Shown here piece by piece: positions 1 to 12,142 of a stretch of 64,000 nucleotides of DNA (position 1 is the first letter of the stretch; each line of letters starts with the position of its first letter). The notes under the pieces are model-generated. The model ran no database searches. It saw only the letters and a list, made by a program, of their open reading frames with translations, and was not told where the DNA came from. Origin of the DNA: Avena insularis (lineage: Eukaryota; Streptophyta; Magnoliopsida; Poales; Poaceae); contig CM042694.1 in assembly GCA_023614405.1 (NCBI GenBank), positions 475,947,392 to 476,011,391 of the forward strand. Direction: 5' to 3'. The position numbers and the translations under genes are program-made.

Positions 1-563
1 TTAATAATAAAAATGATGTATGACATCAACTGTGTCTTGGTCACATAATATTTCATATACCATACGGTATACTTGATATGCTGAGACCCATAGTGTGTGG
101 TTAAAAAGTAGAATTCTTGTAAACCACTAGATAAGAGTTAAGCTTAGGCCTGAACTATGAAGTTAAAGTTAAAATCTACATAGATATGGAAGTAGACGAC
201 TATTTGAGAAATCAATGTGGAATTGTTATGGCTTAAATGGAGTTCAACTTCAGCTGGGTGTGTTTTCTAGAACATACATGACAATAGTGAAAGTTCAATG
301 TGACTGATCGACCGTCATGAAGTACTTGAAAAACAAAAGTCTCACTCTATCACAAAAACAAACTTCGACACATTATGTGATAATGATCTAAATGTCAAGT
401 TAGGTGACATTTTGATTTGCAAAGATAACAAGGATCTGGTAAAATAGATCATAGACAAAAGGGTCCTCCATAAGAAAGCATGATCAAGGAAAACACATGT
501 GATGTGGTTTCAAGATTATTGCAATGCAACTAGATTTTTTGTACTCTAGTGCAAGTGGGAGAC

Positions 564-2578
564 TGAGGAGATATGCCCTAGAGGCAAAAAAATAAAGGAT
601 GTTTATTATCATATCTCATTAGTTTATGATAGTTCTATATCATGCTATAACTGCATCAAGCGGAAACATTGATACACCTGTGACATAAAACAACCATAGT
701 CCCTAGTAGCCTCTAGTTATACTAGTCTGTTGGGAAGCTCATGATCAAGGTTTCCTGATCATGGTGCATTTATGCTGACTGACAAGGGAGTCATATCATT
801 AGAGAATGATGTAGTGGACATTACCCTAAATTACATGTATTATAACAGATCAAGTCACATGTTCATCATAGCAATATTAGAAGCTTAGTATCCTTCTCCT
901 TTGACCATGAGTGGATATTAATCACTATCTCCCGAGGCTGCGTTGACTGCATCAAACGTCATGTATGTAATTGGGTGGCATAAAGGTGTATGTTGGGTAT
1001 TCTAGAGGAATAGTTGAGGACTATGCATCAAGAGCAGGATTTGTTCATCTGCGTGACCGGAAGATACACTAGGCCCACTCAGTGAGATTACATCCATAAA
1101 TATTGCCCAACATGTGACTAGGTCACGGGGATGAAATATCATGGATTGAGTAAAACTACAATTATCGGAAATCAGATTGAACAAGGTTTTGGATGCCGAT
1201 GATATGGTCTTGGACAAATCATGTATCGAAGTAACAAAGGGAATTGGACTCGATATAAAAGGTTCACACGACAAAGTCTCGTGGAATGCACATGTGTCAT
1301 TATGGGCATCCCGGTCCTACTAATGATCATTGGTTTGAGAGAGATCTCAATCATGTTTGTGATGTTCCCAAACCGTAGGGGTAACACACTTAAGGGTACA
1401 ATGACCAATGTAGGTCTTCGGTAGGATAGAATCAAGGAAGTATGAGAGAAAGAACTTCGGAATTGCTCTGAAGAAAGAATACCGGAAATTTTTTGTAAAG
1501 GTTTGGAAGAAAGGAAGTACCGAAAAGGTGTTTTTGGATTAGTAAAAGGATTTATAAATATGCATTTATATATATATATATCAATTATAAATTAATATAT
1601 TAAATAAATATTTTATTATGGGGCAACTTCCTCTACTGGGCCAAATCCCTGGAGGGAAGCCACCCCGAGAGAAGCAGCCAAACCCGCTAGTGGGCCCTAG
1701 CTAGCCCACATAGCAGGCGGGTGGCAGCAGGTGGTGTGCAACAGCCAGCCACCGCCTTGTGGGCCGCGCCAGCCAGCCCACCCGGGCACGTGCACACGCG
1801 CTAGTAGGCCGGCCCATGAGCGGGCAGCAGTTGGCTACCACACGGGTGGGAGCGGGCGATGGCGGCGGAAGCTTCGCGGGCCGTAGGCGGCGAGGCCCAC
1901 CTTGCTTGACCAGAATCGCCTCTTATAGGCGGCCCGGCGCTAGGCCGGTGGGTGTGGCACTACTGTCAACATGCAGCCCAACCGGCTAGTTGCTCCCTTC
2001 GTGTTTATTTCCTTTGACTATTAGTCCCACGCCGGGACTTTTGGGAAGGGTGTCTTCCCTTTTCCCTATATAAAGAGGGGTATAGGAGTGGGAATAAAGA
2101 CAGACCAATACCAATATTTCTTTGAGGCAATTTCCTTAGATAAGTACTCTCTCTCTCTCTTTCTCTCTTGCAACCGCGGCTCCCAGTTGGGGTTGTGCGT
2201 GCTAAGGGAGGACTTCATCACGGCGTGAGGAGGTGCTACAAGTATTCCAAGCTGGAGATTTATTTCCACAACCCCGACAGGGATCAGGGGCCAGAATTCC
2301 TCATCGTACACTGTATGTGTACAAAACCTCAGAGGGACTACCAATACTAGGACCTGAGTTGTCGTGCTTGGACCTGGGATGACTTGGTAGGAGATTCGTG
2401 ACATTTAGGTCGGCTACGGCAACGTCTACATCAACAATGTTCCCCTCGGAACTTCAAACACTTTTGATCTTCAAGGGTATGTTACCGAAACCTGCCTTGT
2501 TACAACTTTACTCATAGATAGATCTTGGCTAGATGCGTTCCACTACAGGATTTTTTTTTCTATCATGGAACCCCTTCA
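564..2578 (+). repeat. 3' LTR of the truncated Copia element
   Basis: The LTR starts TGAGGAGATATGCCCTAGAGG, a mutated form of the TGTTGGAAATATGCCC start seen at 25,122, and ends CCCCTTCA where the related element ends CCCCTACA. A TATATAAA box lies at 2067-2074, followed by a CT-rich tract at about 2147-2168. A GC-rich stretch (about 1650-2000) gives short open frames that do not look coding. Confidence 0.75.
2067..2074 (+). promoter_or_regulatory. LTR TATA box (Copia remnant)
   Basis: TATATAAA lies in the 3' half of the LTR, at the place where the U3/R boundary promoter of Copia LTRs normally sits. In a 3' LTR it could drive read-out into flanking DNA, but the element is degraded and activity is not implied. 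Confidence 0.45.
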
Positions 2579-2585
2579 GCTCTAA

Positions 2586-2851
2586 GACATGTAAAATGGT
2601 GGATAAGACCATATTTTATTAATTTTACCACCTAATTTATATACAACAATAAAACATGACGTACAATAGGTTGTTTTTAGTCTTATCTCTAATAGCTAGA
2701 CATCCCAAATATATGGCGAGAGAGATTGTTGCTAAGAGATGATCTCTTAGCTAAGTGAAGACAATCCTCTTTTTTCTCCTTCCTCCACATCACCAATCAT
2801 TCTATATGACATTGCTAAGATATAACTAAGATACAACAATTGTACATGCCC
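2586..2851. mobile_element. Tourist-like MITE (PIF/Harbinger type)
   Basis: A 266-bp AT-rich non-coding unit is flanked by TAA on both sides (2583-2585 and 2852-2854). The right end reads TTGTACATGCCC and the left end GACATGTAAAATGG, imperfect inverted copies. The TAA duplication and size fit a Tourist-type MITE. It abuts the 3' end of the Copia LTR. The left terminus is one base shorter than the right, so the exact edge is uncertain. Confidence 0.55.
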
Positions 2852-2854
2852 TAA

Positions 2855-3871
2855 GGACATGACTAGTTGCTTGCACCAATTTTGGCATATGGAAATCATG
2901 GCTCTGGCGAAGTTGCGCGCGCATGAGGTCTATACTTTCTTTTTACCACTAGTTTGTTTTATAACGTTTTGTTTCCTGCATCATAGAAGAAGCCAAGCTC
3001 TAAGCTCCATGTGTTTGGATGCTTGAAGTTAGTTTTCCGGCTAATTGTGAATCATTTGGTTACATACAATTTCCTAGATAACACTACCTCCTGCGCTATG
3101 TGGTGAGCTTACCCATAAGCAGAACACTTGTTACATGTAGCTTCCCTGATAGCTTTACCTTCTGCGCTATGTGGTGAGCTTATCCATAAGTGGAACACAT
3201 CAGAAAAAGTGTTCTAGAGAATTGCAATTCGGGTAACAAGAAATATACTAGTTGCACGTAATCTAAACAATCACCTTGTTAGTGCTACAACACGAGTCTC
3301 CAAAAATTGCTTGTGATATAGCACAAATTCATCAACCAAGGGTTATAACTGAGTACCACCTCGCAAAATATGCATACCTGACAATAGTTTTCATCAAGCC
3401 TAACTACCCCAAAATGTACATCAGCACCACCACCACCGGTGGGCTGGCTACTCACATGCAGTGCTTGTTTAGGAAGACCACAAACTAGCTCATCATGTAT
3501 TCAAAGTGCATAACAAGATACCAGGTGGCCCGTGCGTTGTCTTCATGAGGTGGCTAAGATCCGAGTGTATCATAGTTAGAGAGATAAAAGTCGTGGGAAT
3601 ACGCCCACTAAAATATTAGCTTCATCTGAGCAAAGTTTTCAACGGGTTTGTTGATCAACTCGGTGTCCTTCATGTTATCCTAAGTGAGGACATAACTAGT
3701 TAGTTCTTTAGAGTATGCGATCTTACGTATAAGTGAATGTACTCAAAAAGCTAATTGATACAACCTTGATGTGGTCAATTCGTTTTCCATCTAATAGCTA
3801 AGGTCTCCGCCTCCCAGGGCACATCCTCAAGCCTTTTGAGATTGACCACTTAAACCCGTCTAGCTCTCCAA
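2855..3871. other. Non-coding spacer, no gene seen
   Basis: About 1 kb of AT-rich sequence between the MITE and the nested retrotransposon block. The only structure I see is a tandem duplication at 3060-3201. The short open frame at 3276-3488 has no recognisable domain. Confidence 0.5.
3060..3201. repeat. Tandem duplication, 71-bp unit
   Basis: Two adjacent copies (3060-3130 and 3131-3201) share the core CTGCGCTATGTGGTGAGCTT and downstream CCATAAG.GGAACAC, with differences concentrated in the first 25 bp. No function is visible. Confidence 0.75.
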
Positions 3872-3876
3872 TACAT

Positions 3877-3964
3877 TGATGGCCATGAAAATAGTCATTT
3901 TTATCCGTGTTTAAATCTTATTTTATCTCAATCAAGTGACTAAATAACTCTCTAGATTTGTCAC
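3877..3964 (+). repeat. Solo LTR D, 5' fragment (same family as element C)
   Basis: The first 88 bp of an LTR starting TGATGGCCATGAAAATAG, related to but diverged from the LTR of element C, which follows immediately. It is preceded by TACAT (3872-3876). The same TACAT follows the other fragment at 39,852-39,856, so the two pieces are one solo LTR split by element C. Confidence 0.8.
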
Positions 3965-5236
3965 TGATGGCTGTAAAAATAGCCACCTTTATCCATGTTT
4001 AAATCGCATTTTTAGTCAAACAATTGACCAAGAATTTCTCTAGCCTTGCTAGTAATGATTAATTATTGTAAAGATATGTAATCCTTTGTCTTAAATTGTG
4101 TTGTGCAGGAAATCACACTTTTAAGGTGAAATCAGGACCATTTATTGAAGCTTATGATGTTGCCTACTCGGCCAAGCTAACTGGGGGTCAAAAAGGAGCC
4201 TTCAGAAGGTTTAACGACCTGCAGTACGGGTAAGGCCCGTCCGTACCATGTGGCAGCGGCTCCATCAGGTCAAGCGCAGTAACTTTCGTGAAGACACCTA
4301 TATATTTTGAGACTCTAGGTGCCGCGCAGAGGGACGCCATTCTGATATTGCATCACAAGACCACCAAAGGAGATCCACCACCATAGTTCATACTCTCCAC
4401 CCTCAATCCACTCCATAGCAATTGCCATCATCTTGTAGTTGAGATCTCTTTGTGAATTGGCGATCATTGTAAGAATATTTGAATTCAATCTAAGTATTTG
4501 CACAATGTTTTCTATCCTTAATCTTATTGTTATGAGTGAATAGTCCTCACAGGCTACAGGTTGGAGTGAAACCTCACAGAGATTATATGCATCTAATTCA
4601 TGGGAGTATTATGTGGTGATTGAATAGAGATTTGTATTTTTTGTCTCTTGTCTCGATCCATGGATTTATAGCTACCCAAGATCCCAAGGATTGGTAAAGA
4701 CTTGAGGTCAAATGAGTGGTGATGGTGATTTCATGCGAAACCCAGTGATAATAAGGGGAGTATGGTCTTCATTTAGGGATCCATTTGGTAGTAATAGTAA
4801 CATCACTTTTTAAGGCTTCATCTATATTTTACTTAATAATTGTTATAGCCGGTGCATCATGGTGTAACGGTTGGATCAAAATACTATTACTATGCCTATG
4901 GCTCGCAGGGGCTTTAGTATATTTGGATGTGCTATCCATAACCTTATCTTTGTTAAATCATTTCACATGAATGTGAGTATTATTATATTTATCCCATTTG
5001 ATGTGCATCTGCAGGTGAATCTTTAACCCTGGCCTATTTCCATCCATTGCAACAACCAACGATTCAACATCAACTAGAAAGGTCCGGTAAATGTAAGGTA
5101 AAACGAACAAACAAGTCTTGTAGAAGTGCCTCATTTATTTTCCATTTAGGATTGTTTCCCAAGGTTCTATTAAACCTAGGTCTAGTAGGGAAACAAGGTA
5201 TTGTACTGCATTCATAAATCCAGGTCAAAGATATCA
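3965..5236 (+). repeat. 5' LTR of element C
   Basis: Starts TGATGGCTGTAAAAATAG and ends GATATCA. It aligns along its length with 37,347-38,638, with many substitutions. It holds one copy of the TTAACGACCTGCAGTACGG motif (about 4211) that recurs inside the element. Confidence 0.85.
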
Positions 5237-5246
5237 ACCCTTTTTC

Positions 5247-5264
5247 TAGCGTTGTTGCCGGGGA
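5247..5264 (+). other. Primer-binding site of element C
   Basis: TAGCGTTGTTGCCGGGGA lies 10 nt after the 5' LTR. It resembles the TGGCGCCGTTGCCGGGGA PBS of Athila-lineage elements, with two or three changes. The offset from the LTR is larger than usual, so the LTR end or spacer may have been altered. Confidence 0.5.
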
Positions 5265-5435
5265 AGCAATTCGCTATCCTGGTGAGATCACTAGAAACCT
5301 TGTTTTTAGTTTTATTTTTGTTTTTAGTTTATTTCTTATTATTAGTTTACGTTTTGTTACCTATTGAAAACCCCAAAAAAATAGTTACTTACTTTTTTGT
5401 TTCTCTTATTCCAAAAATACAAAAAGAAAAGAGCC

Positions 5436-6632
5436 ATGACTCAAAAGAAACTTGGAGAGTATGCTACTCCCAATGATGATTTTATTCATGCACCTATTGG
5501 TCATCCCGTTGTTATTGCGGAAACTTATGAATTAAGCCCAACCTTTTGAGTTTGATTCAATAGAATCAATTTGGAGTCTCATCTGCTAAGGACTCAGGTT
5601 TGCACCTAAACTAAAATTTGCAACATGATACACATTAAAGATGTTGACCCCAATGCGGTGAAATTACATTTATTTCCTTTCTCTTTAAGAGGAAAGGCTA
5701 ATGACTGGTTGCTAGCTTTGCCTAAAGGAACTATTACATCTTGGAAGGAATGTACTAATCTTTTTATGACTAATTTTTTCCTCCAGCTAAGATTATGCAG
5801 CTAAGGTCCAACATAACAAGCTTTAGATAAGAAGACCGTGAGCCACTAGCGCTTGCTTGGAAAGGAATGCAAGAAGTCATAATGAACTATCCTAGTCATG
5901 TGATGGAACAATGGCTTATATTACATTTATTTTATAATGCTCTTAACCCTATGTCTAAGTCTATGCTAGATACTACAGTAGGAGGAACCTTCATGGGGAA
6001 GCAAGTGAATGTTGCAAATCAACTACTTGATGATATACAAAACAACCATGCCCAATGGCATGTAGAGAGAACCTCCTCGAAAGGGTAAATTTAATCATCG
6101 AGGAGCATAATGAAGAGATTACTACAAATATAGGTGAGTTACTTAATATTGTGAAGGGTAAGAAAGATACCCAAATTAATGATATCACTACCGAAGCTAA
6201 TGAAGTAAATTTTATAGCTCGTAATCCATATAACCCTGCATGGAAAAGTCAAAATATGGCTCAAATTTTTAAAAACAATATTCTAATCCTACAAGTGCTC
6301 CACATAATAATAATTATTATAATCATAGTGGAGAAAATCATGGCAATCTACCTTTTAAAAATACTGTTAGAACATTTATGCAAGCTCAAACTGAACAGAA
6401 TAATATGCTCATTAAAATCACGGAGAACCATGATAATAGTATTGGTAGATTATCTAACCAGGCCATTGCAATTAGATATGATGTGCATGCTCTACAAAAA
6501 AGAACCACGACCATGGAGGCACAATTGGGCAAGATAACCGAGAGTCAAACTCTCATACTTACAAGATTTGCTGCAAAGCCCAAAAAACCTGGTGAAATAC
6601 CTCAAGATGATGAGGGCCGAAGGAAAAGATGA
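5436..6632 (+). pseudogene. gag remnant of element C (Athila type)
   Basis: Gag packages retrotransposon RNA into virus-like particles. A frame opening ATG at 5436 (MTQKKLGEYATPNDDF) stops after about 37 codons. Athila gag hallmarks then continue in shifted frames: DPNAVKLHLFPFSLRGKAND (about 5650-5710), LPKGTITSWKECTNLF, and a long stretch at 5867-6088 with YNALNPMSKSMLDTTVGGTF. The tail (6378-6632) has the QTEQNNMLIKITENHDN and LGKITESQTLIL features common in Athila gag. Several stops and frameshifts mean no product is expected. The family call is firm and the exact ends are approximate. Confidence 0.8.
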
Positions 6633-6639
6633 GAAGCCT

Positions 6640-7316
6640 GAATAGCTAGATTATAGCAATGAGCCATCACTAGATTATACCGTGGAAGATATTTTAAAGA
6701 TGATCACACTGAAGAATCCCGGTATTGAACAAGGTAACGATGCCACATACCAAAAATTGATAAAAGAAGTAGAATCTAAACTTCGTGAGATAGAGATGGA
6801 ATATAAGAAGGTAGATGATAAACTTCTAGCTAAGCAAGATGATATAATTTAGCACCCTATCAAAATTAAAATAGGAGTTAATGATATAGCTACACTTTGT
6901 GATCTTGGTGCAAGGGTTTCAAAAATTTCTCAAAGTATAGTTAATAAACAAAATCTTGGGCCATTTACAACAACTAAAATGATACTCTATCTTGCTGATT
7001 CAACTTATAAACAAGCTTTTGCGATCAAAGAAAATATAGTTGTTTAAATTAAAGGATTTCCTGCTCTTATTGATCTTGTTATAGTAGACATGTCTGAAGA
7101 TCCCATATCACCTATAATTATAGGTAGGCCATTCCTAAGAACTATTAAAGCTTTGATTAATTTATATGAAGGGAATGTGAGAATAGGACTACCATCTAGA
7201 GATCCTTTTATAGTCCACTTCCTTAGGAAGAAAAAGGCCAAACCTAATGATGATGGTGTAATCACTTTAAAAGCTAACTATTTTGGAGTGGGTGTTCTAC
7301 TTCCAAAACCCAAATG
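6640..7316 (+). pseudogene. Aspartic protease remnant of element C
   Basis: The retroviral-type protease matures Gag-Pol. Conceptual translation shows the Athila-type active-site region TLCDLGARVSKIS at about 6892-6930, then ADSTYKQAFAIKENIVV, a stop at about 7046, and the C-terminal block IIIGRPFLRTIKALINLYEG at 7111-7170. The frame ends at 7316, where an intact element would go on into reverse transcriptase. Instead the sequence passes within about 30 bp to AAGCGCTTCATGGAAGGCAA, which in Athila relatives follows the end of pol. RT, RNase H and integrase are therefore missing. Confidence 0.7.
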
Positions 7317-7611
7317 ATCACCGTCTGGGTCAAGCTAATTGACCTAAATAGAAGCGCTTCATGGAAGGCAACCCATATGAAATAAAGTTATTACCTGTGT
7401 GAGTTTTGTTTGTTTTTAATAAAGAGTGTTCAAGAAGGTCCTTTGAAGAGAGGAGTAGAAATCAAGGTAACCCTCACTCTATGATATTCACTAACATATG
7501 GCCATAAGGTACTACAATTTTTATGAAGTCTAGTTATTGTCATTCTTCTGTTAAAACAGATGTGCAAAGGCGTATGAAGTTTCTCACTGATTTTTTCAAA
7601 TTTTGAAGCTT

Positions 7612-7955
7612 ATTGTACGCTTAACGACCATCGTACGACTGGAGTCAGCTGTACCATGCGCTCGTACCACATCTAACACAAAAGGTTACATTTTCTGATT
7701 ATTGCTACATGATACAAAGGGTTTAACGACCTGCAGTACGAATAGGGGCGACCGTACCATCCACCTGTACCATACCCCAGAGCAAAACATCAACAATGAA
7801 GCATAGGTACTAGATGCTTAACGATCTGTAGTACGGGTGCGGGAGACCGTACCTGCATTCGTACCAAATGTATCGCCTGAAGGATCCGTCGACCCCAAGG
7901 TAACGACACTCGGTACAGACGTACTCCGTCCATACCGCCCGCTCGTAGCACCTGT
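7612..7955 (+). repeat. Dispersed GTAC-motif repeats inside element C
   Basis: Four spaced copies of a motif of about 50 bp begin TTAACGACC (variants TTAACGATC and GTAACGACA), followed by .G.AGTACG and later a CCGTACC-type arm: about 7619, 7722, 7818 and 7901. The GTAC-containing arms are partly self-complementary. The same motif occurs once in each LTR (about 4211, 37,590 and 38,802). No coding sense is seen. Confidence 0.7.
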
Positions 7956-8303
7956 TCAACCGCGATTTAGCACCAGGTAAGAGGTAAAACCTAAATCTAA
8001 AATCACTTATTCTATTCCTTCTTCCTCCAAACTCCAAACCATGTCCATTGGATCTTCAATTCTGCTTGTTCTTTCTTCAATTCCTCACACCATGTCCATT
8101 GGATCTTCAATTCGCATCAAAACCTTGCTCAATATTTCACCTTTAGGAGTCTAGACTTAGGTCTTGTTCTTGAGCTAATGTTGATTATGAGCATGCTTAG
8201 TTTTGTTCTTAGAGAAGTTTGTTTTGTAGAAAGTGTATAGGATTACTTTTGCTATGTTTCTATTGGATCAAAAATTTAATTAGCTTTTATTTTTATTTTT
8301 AGA

Positions 8304-9200
8304 TGAACACAAGGAGAGTACACGTGCGATGGCTACGGAACAAGCCACACTACCCGTTGATAAGATAACTCCCGAGTCACTTGACATCAAGTTCACTAAG
8401 GAGTACCAGCTCACCCGTTTCAACCATAGAGCCGAGAAATCAAGTCCATCAAATGGGCGTGTCCCTATATCCTTAACCAACTGGGTCTTAGCCATGATTT
8501 CAATTTACTTTGCAACAATATTGGTTTGCTTGATTTTTTTCAGGACGCCGCTACATATCGCCATTTGAAACTTGAGTTCCTTAGCACCTTGACGCATATG
8601 GGGAGTCCGTACTACTGCTCTGAGGTAGAAGCCCGAGAGTTGATCGTATCAGCTTCCGCCTAATGAATCGTGAGTAAACCTTAACACTTGATCAATGGGC
8701 TCATCATTTTAGGTTTGTTAACAACACCACTGACATACGCTCGACCAGTTTTGTTCTTAATCCTACATCCTTGGGGTACTTTAACTCTATGATAATCCGT
8801 GAAATACACCCAAGGGAAATCAAATTGATTGTCCTGCTATTCATTATTTATTCTATGTTATTACTAACACCTTGTAGGAACATGTTGAGTTTACTAGAGT
8901 CAATGAAGAGGACATGATGATCCTCGCAAGAGCTGCTATTCCAAAATATAACTTCACACCAAACTTGGATGCCCTTCTAGTGTTTTATGTTAATTATCAA
9001 GCTCTTCAATCATGTGGTTCCATATGCGGAGGAGGAATTTTCACCGTTCTCACTCGAGAACTCCTCATTAACCTAGGTAATATCCAACTGTTGGCAGGTG
9101 CTCGTTGTCTCGATTTCGCTACTCTCAAATCTTGTGGTGTGATTTATAAATCGAATGGTAGATACTTCTTCGATATACCTAGAGCGATCACTTGATCCTA
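8304..9200 (+). pseudogene. Accessory ORF remnant of element C
   Basis: The region opens ATGAACACAAGGAGAGTA at 8303 and holds two open stretches on the plus strand, 8329-8568 and 8914-9195. They are separated by an AT-rich part with CTAACACCTTGTAG before 8880, which could be an intron acceptor. The second stretch (RAAIPKYNFTPNLDALLVFY, then CGGGIFTVLTRELLINLG) resembles the plant-transposon/env-position ORF found downstream of pol in Athila elements. I infer that identity from position and general resemblance only. It is decayed and probably not expressed. Confidence 0.45.
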
Positions 9201-10187
9201 GCTCCTTTGCCTAATGGTTTGTTCACTATCGAGGATGGACGTTTGCATTATGATGTGCGGGTTGAAGCAACTCTACACCAAAAAGAAGTACCCGTGCATG
9301 AAGAAGGAGAAGATGAATAAGTAGAACAAGAAGGCCCCAAACAAGAGCAGTAGCCACCAAACTACTACACCACCTATAACGATATTTACTCGCTCGAAGG
9401 AAGCATTCAGAATATGAGCAACCCCTCCATCAACCTTCGAGATGCTAACACGAACCTCTCAACCCAGTTTACCAATTGGAGCAGCTAATGGAACTTAGGA
9501 GAATATCCACCACCACCATAATGAGCAACAAAAGGGCTTGCAAAAGCCTGATCTTGGGAATTTGTTCCCTAAGCATTTATACTTTTTAATAATGAGGTTG
9601 TACTCCAGCTCCGTGTGAGCTTTTAAACACTCGTGTTGGGCTTGTTCCAACAATTTACATTTTATTTTGCTTTTTGTTTTTGTTTTCCTTTCTTTTGTTT
9701 GTTTTATTTTCTTAGTATCTTGCTTGGTTGTAAGCCTTTTTCTATTCTTTAATCCCCATCCTCAAAAATACATTTTCCCCCTTTTTTCCTTTTTTGGTGA
9801 AAGTGGATTTGCATATTGCCTTTTTGCTTCAATATTATTATGAGAGTGATTTGATTTGAGTTTTGTAGGAACACATCCCCATAAGGAAGAGGATTAAGTC
9901 ACCCATGAGAGGTATGTCCTATGTCTCCCACTTTAGAAGTTTGAAATGTTTATCCTAGTTAGTTGAATTTTTAAGATGCTATGCTAGTGGGAGTAATTCA
10001 AAATAGTTAGAGTAAAGCTTTTTTTTACAAGTAATTAGTTGTGGGAGCTTTTGCTCTAGTTCTTGTAGTTAACCGAGTCTTGCCTTGAAAATAATCTTGC
10101 CAAACAAGTACAACAAGAAAAAGTCTCCAATTTTTGATTTATATGTTGAGTGATTGTCTTAAGAGTTTACCTTTGAAGATACTTAAC
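9201..10187. other. 3' non-coding part of element C (left of insertion A)
   Basis: AT-rich sequence with the T-rich tract at about 9660-9790. No gene is seen. It ends at the CCCAT target site of element A (10,188-10,192) and resumes at 36,525. Confidence 0.6.
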
Positions 10188-10192
10188 CCCAT

Positions 10193-11358
10193 TGTCGCGT
10201 GTTAGAACGCAAACACTAGGGATGTCGCACACCCCCTTTTGGTTTGGCGGTGGGCACTAAGGTAATCACGGCCTCAACTTATGCACAAATCACACACATC
10301 AAACACAATGTTTTTACCCAGGTTCAGGCCGCCCTTTGGATAACAACCCTACGTCCCGCTTTGGTGGATTATCTTGTGGATGATTTATAAAGAGATCAAC
10401 AATCTAGTGCTGAGGAGTCGCTTTTAGCTAGCTCCTACACTTCCCAGGCCTCCTCTTTGTTTCACTCTCACAATCTCTCCATGAGAGCGTATCAACACGA
10501 GCTCTCCCTAGTTTTCCTCTCTAGATCTCTCACAACTCTACCCCGACTCCCGACACTATTGGATGTACCAACTGTGCCTATCTTAACCTTTCTCTTACTC
10601 TGTTCTCTCACTCTTTGTCTCATACTATCCTCTGTGGCCGAGGCCCTCCTTTTATATCGCAAGGGGGTACCACAGTGGCCGGCATGCATGCGCCTTCCTA
10701 TCATTCCTAGGATCCACTGCTGTCATGCCACGCGACACAGCGGTAGAGGGTGTGCTGCTGGCCACTCCTGGCCATGGGTAGTGCCGTTGGACACTCCTTA
10801 GCCGTGGGCGGTGCTGCGTAGTAATTGATGGTGAGGGTACAACATAGGGCGCGTGTTGTCACGTTGGGACCATAGCGCCCATGCTCTCTTCAATGCTCTA
10901 CATGGGCGCAGGAATATGGGTAACACTTGTCTCCCATGTCGTCCTGCACGCTGCCATCGATTCAGTCCTTATTGACTCGTGTTCCTAGGCCACGCCTGGC
11001 CAGGGAGGAGTTTCTCCCATATGATGCCATGGAGAAGCGAGTGAGCATACCCGCCAATGCAAGTTATATCCTTCAAGATCTGGCTCCCATGTCTGCCTTC
11101 CTACATGTTAAATGCACAAGCCAGTCATTGTGATCTCGATAAAGGGTCTTCTTACGTGAGAAAGGGCGGGAATGATGACGGGCAACGTCCCATTCCCCAT
11201 TCACCACGTGAGGATGGAGAAGTTCTAGGCACGATGATATAGTTCAGAGAAGGCGACTCCCCTGTACTCCCTTTCACAGGGATGACCTTTCCAGGGGTCA
11301 GTCCCTTCCCACACGCTAGGGTGCAATGCGAGGGTCCCCCTTTCCTATTGCACCAATA
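10193..11358 (-). repeat. 3' LTR of element A
   Basis: In plus-strand reading it starts TGTCGCGTGTTAGAACGC and ends GCACCAATA (CA mutated to TA). It aligns with 35,346-36,524 from end to end. Just inside it (11,359-11,372, minus-strand sense CCCGGGGGCTTC) is a purine-rich stretch suitable as the polypurine tract. Confidence 0.85.
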
Positions 11359-11724
11359 GAAGCCCCCGGGCGAGGCCCGACAATGCTCCTTCCCTGCCTC
11401 TCTTCCTGTGTGTCGCTTGGATGTCCTGGAATCCGTTGTCGGGCTTCACCGTACAATAGCGCGCGAGCCCATCCTGTCAACACTTGCACACGACGTGACC
11501 ACTCGGAACGTTCCGGGATACCTCGTGCTAGAGCGCGTACGCGCGGGCACTCGAGTAGCCGCAGAAATGATGCATCGCGTCAAGCCCCATCTCGACTTCT
11601 ATAGTCTGGCCGCATTGACTATGGTTGCTTCGATTCCTTTAAAAGAGAGTCATAACTGTGGAGGGGAGGTGCCACTGGCTTCCCCCCGTGCCATCGAGGA
11701 GGTGAGCCATCAACCCCCTCCATA
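11359..11724 (-). other. 3' internal end of element A, non-coding
   Basis: No gene is supported. It contains the presumed PPT next to the LTR and an imperfect inverted repeat: ATAACTGTGGAGGGG at about 11,650 pairs with CCCCTCCATAGTTAT at about 11,717. The boundary with element B is not sharp because the B LTR is truncated here. Confidence 0.4.
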
Positions 11725-12142
11725 GTTATAAAGAGGGGCGAGGGCGATGGTTTCAGGCTTACAGCCCATCGAGGTACACTTACATCCCATCGAGGTACAT
11801 GCGGTAGAGTCGTCATGGGTATAGTGAACATCGTGCGAGCCTGTCGTCAGCATCTGACCACTGTGCCCGCATCACCTAGCAAAGTCTTCGGTATGGCCAT
11901 GTAGGTTGCGGGTCTTGTCATCGTACTAGGGCATACCGCACACTGTGCAACACGTCGTCCTCCTGATTGCATCCGGCTACGTTGATGTAGCCGGTCTTGT
12001 GTCTTGTTGCTCCTCTTGGTTCCGGCTACCGTAAAGTAGCCGGTATAATTCGCTCGTGTCTGGTTGCGCCCAGCCAGCCGGACGCGAATTGACTGCCGCA
12101 ATTCTTGTCCGGTTGGGATATCTGGAGGTCATCCCCCCGACA
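11725..12142 (-). repeat. Truncated 3' LTR of element B
   Basis: From about 11,773 to 12,142 it aligns closely with 18,859-19,233. Weaker similarity, including the TTATAAAGAGGGG TATA region, extends left to about 11,725. The R and U5 parts present at 18,491-18,760 are absent. It ends CCCCCCGACA (plus sense). Confidence 0.75.

Larger units (their letters stand above)
1..2578 (+). mobile_element. Truncated Copia LTR retrotransposon, 3' end
   Basis: Positions 1-563 are the non-coding or decayed 3' internal end of a Copia element and 564-2578 its 3' LTR. The join has the purine-rich stretch AAGTGGGAGAC directly before the LTR. The same stretch precedes the 3' LTR of the complete Copia element at 31,141. 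No reading frame of useful length is seen in the internal part. The 5' half lies outside the window, so no TSD can be tested. The family is inferred from LTR start and PPT similarity to Angela/BARE-type Triticeae Copia. Confidence 0.8.
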
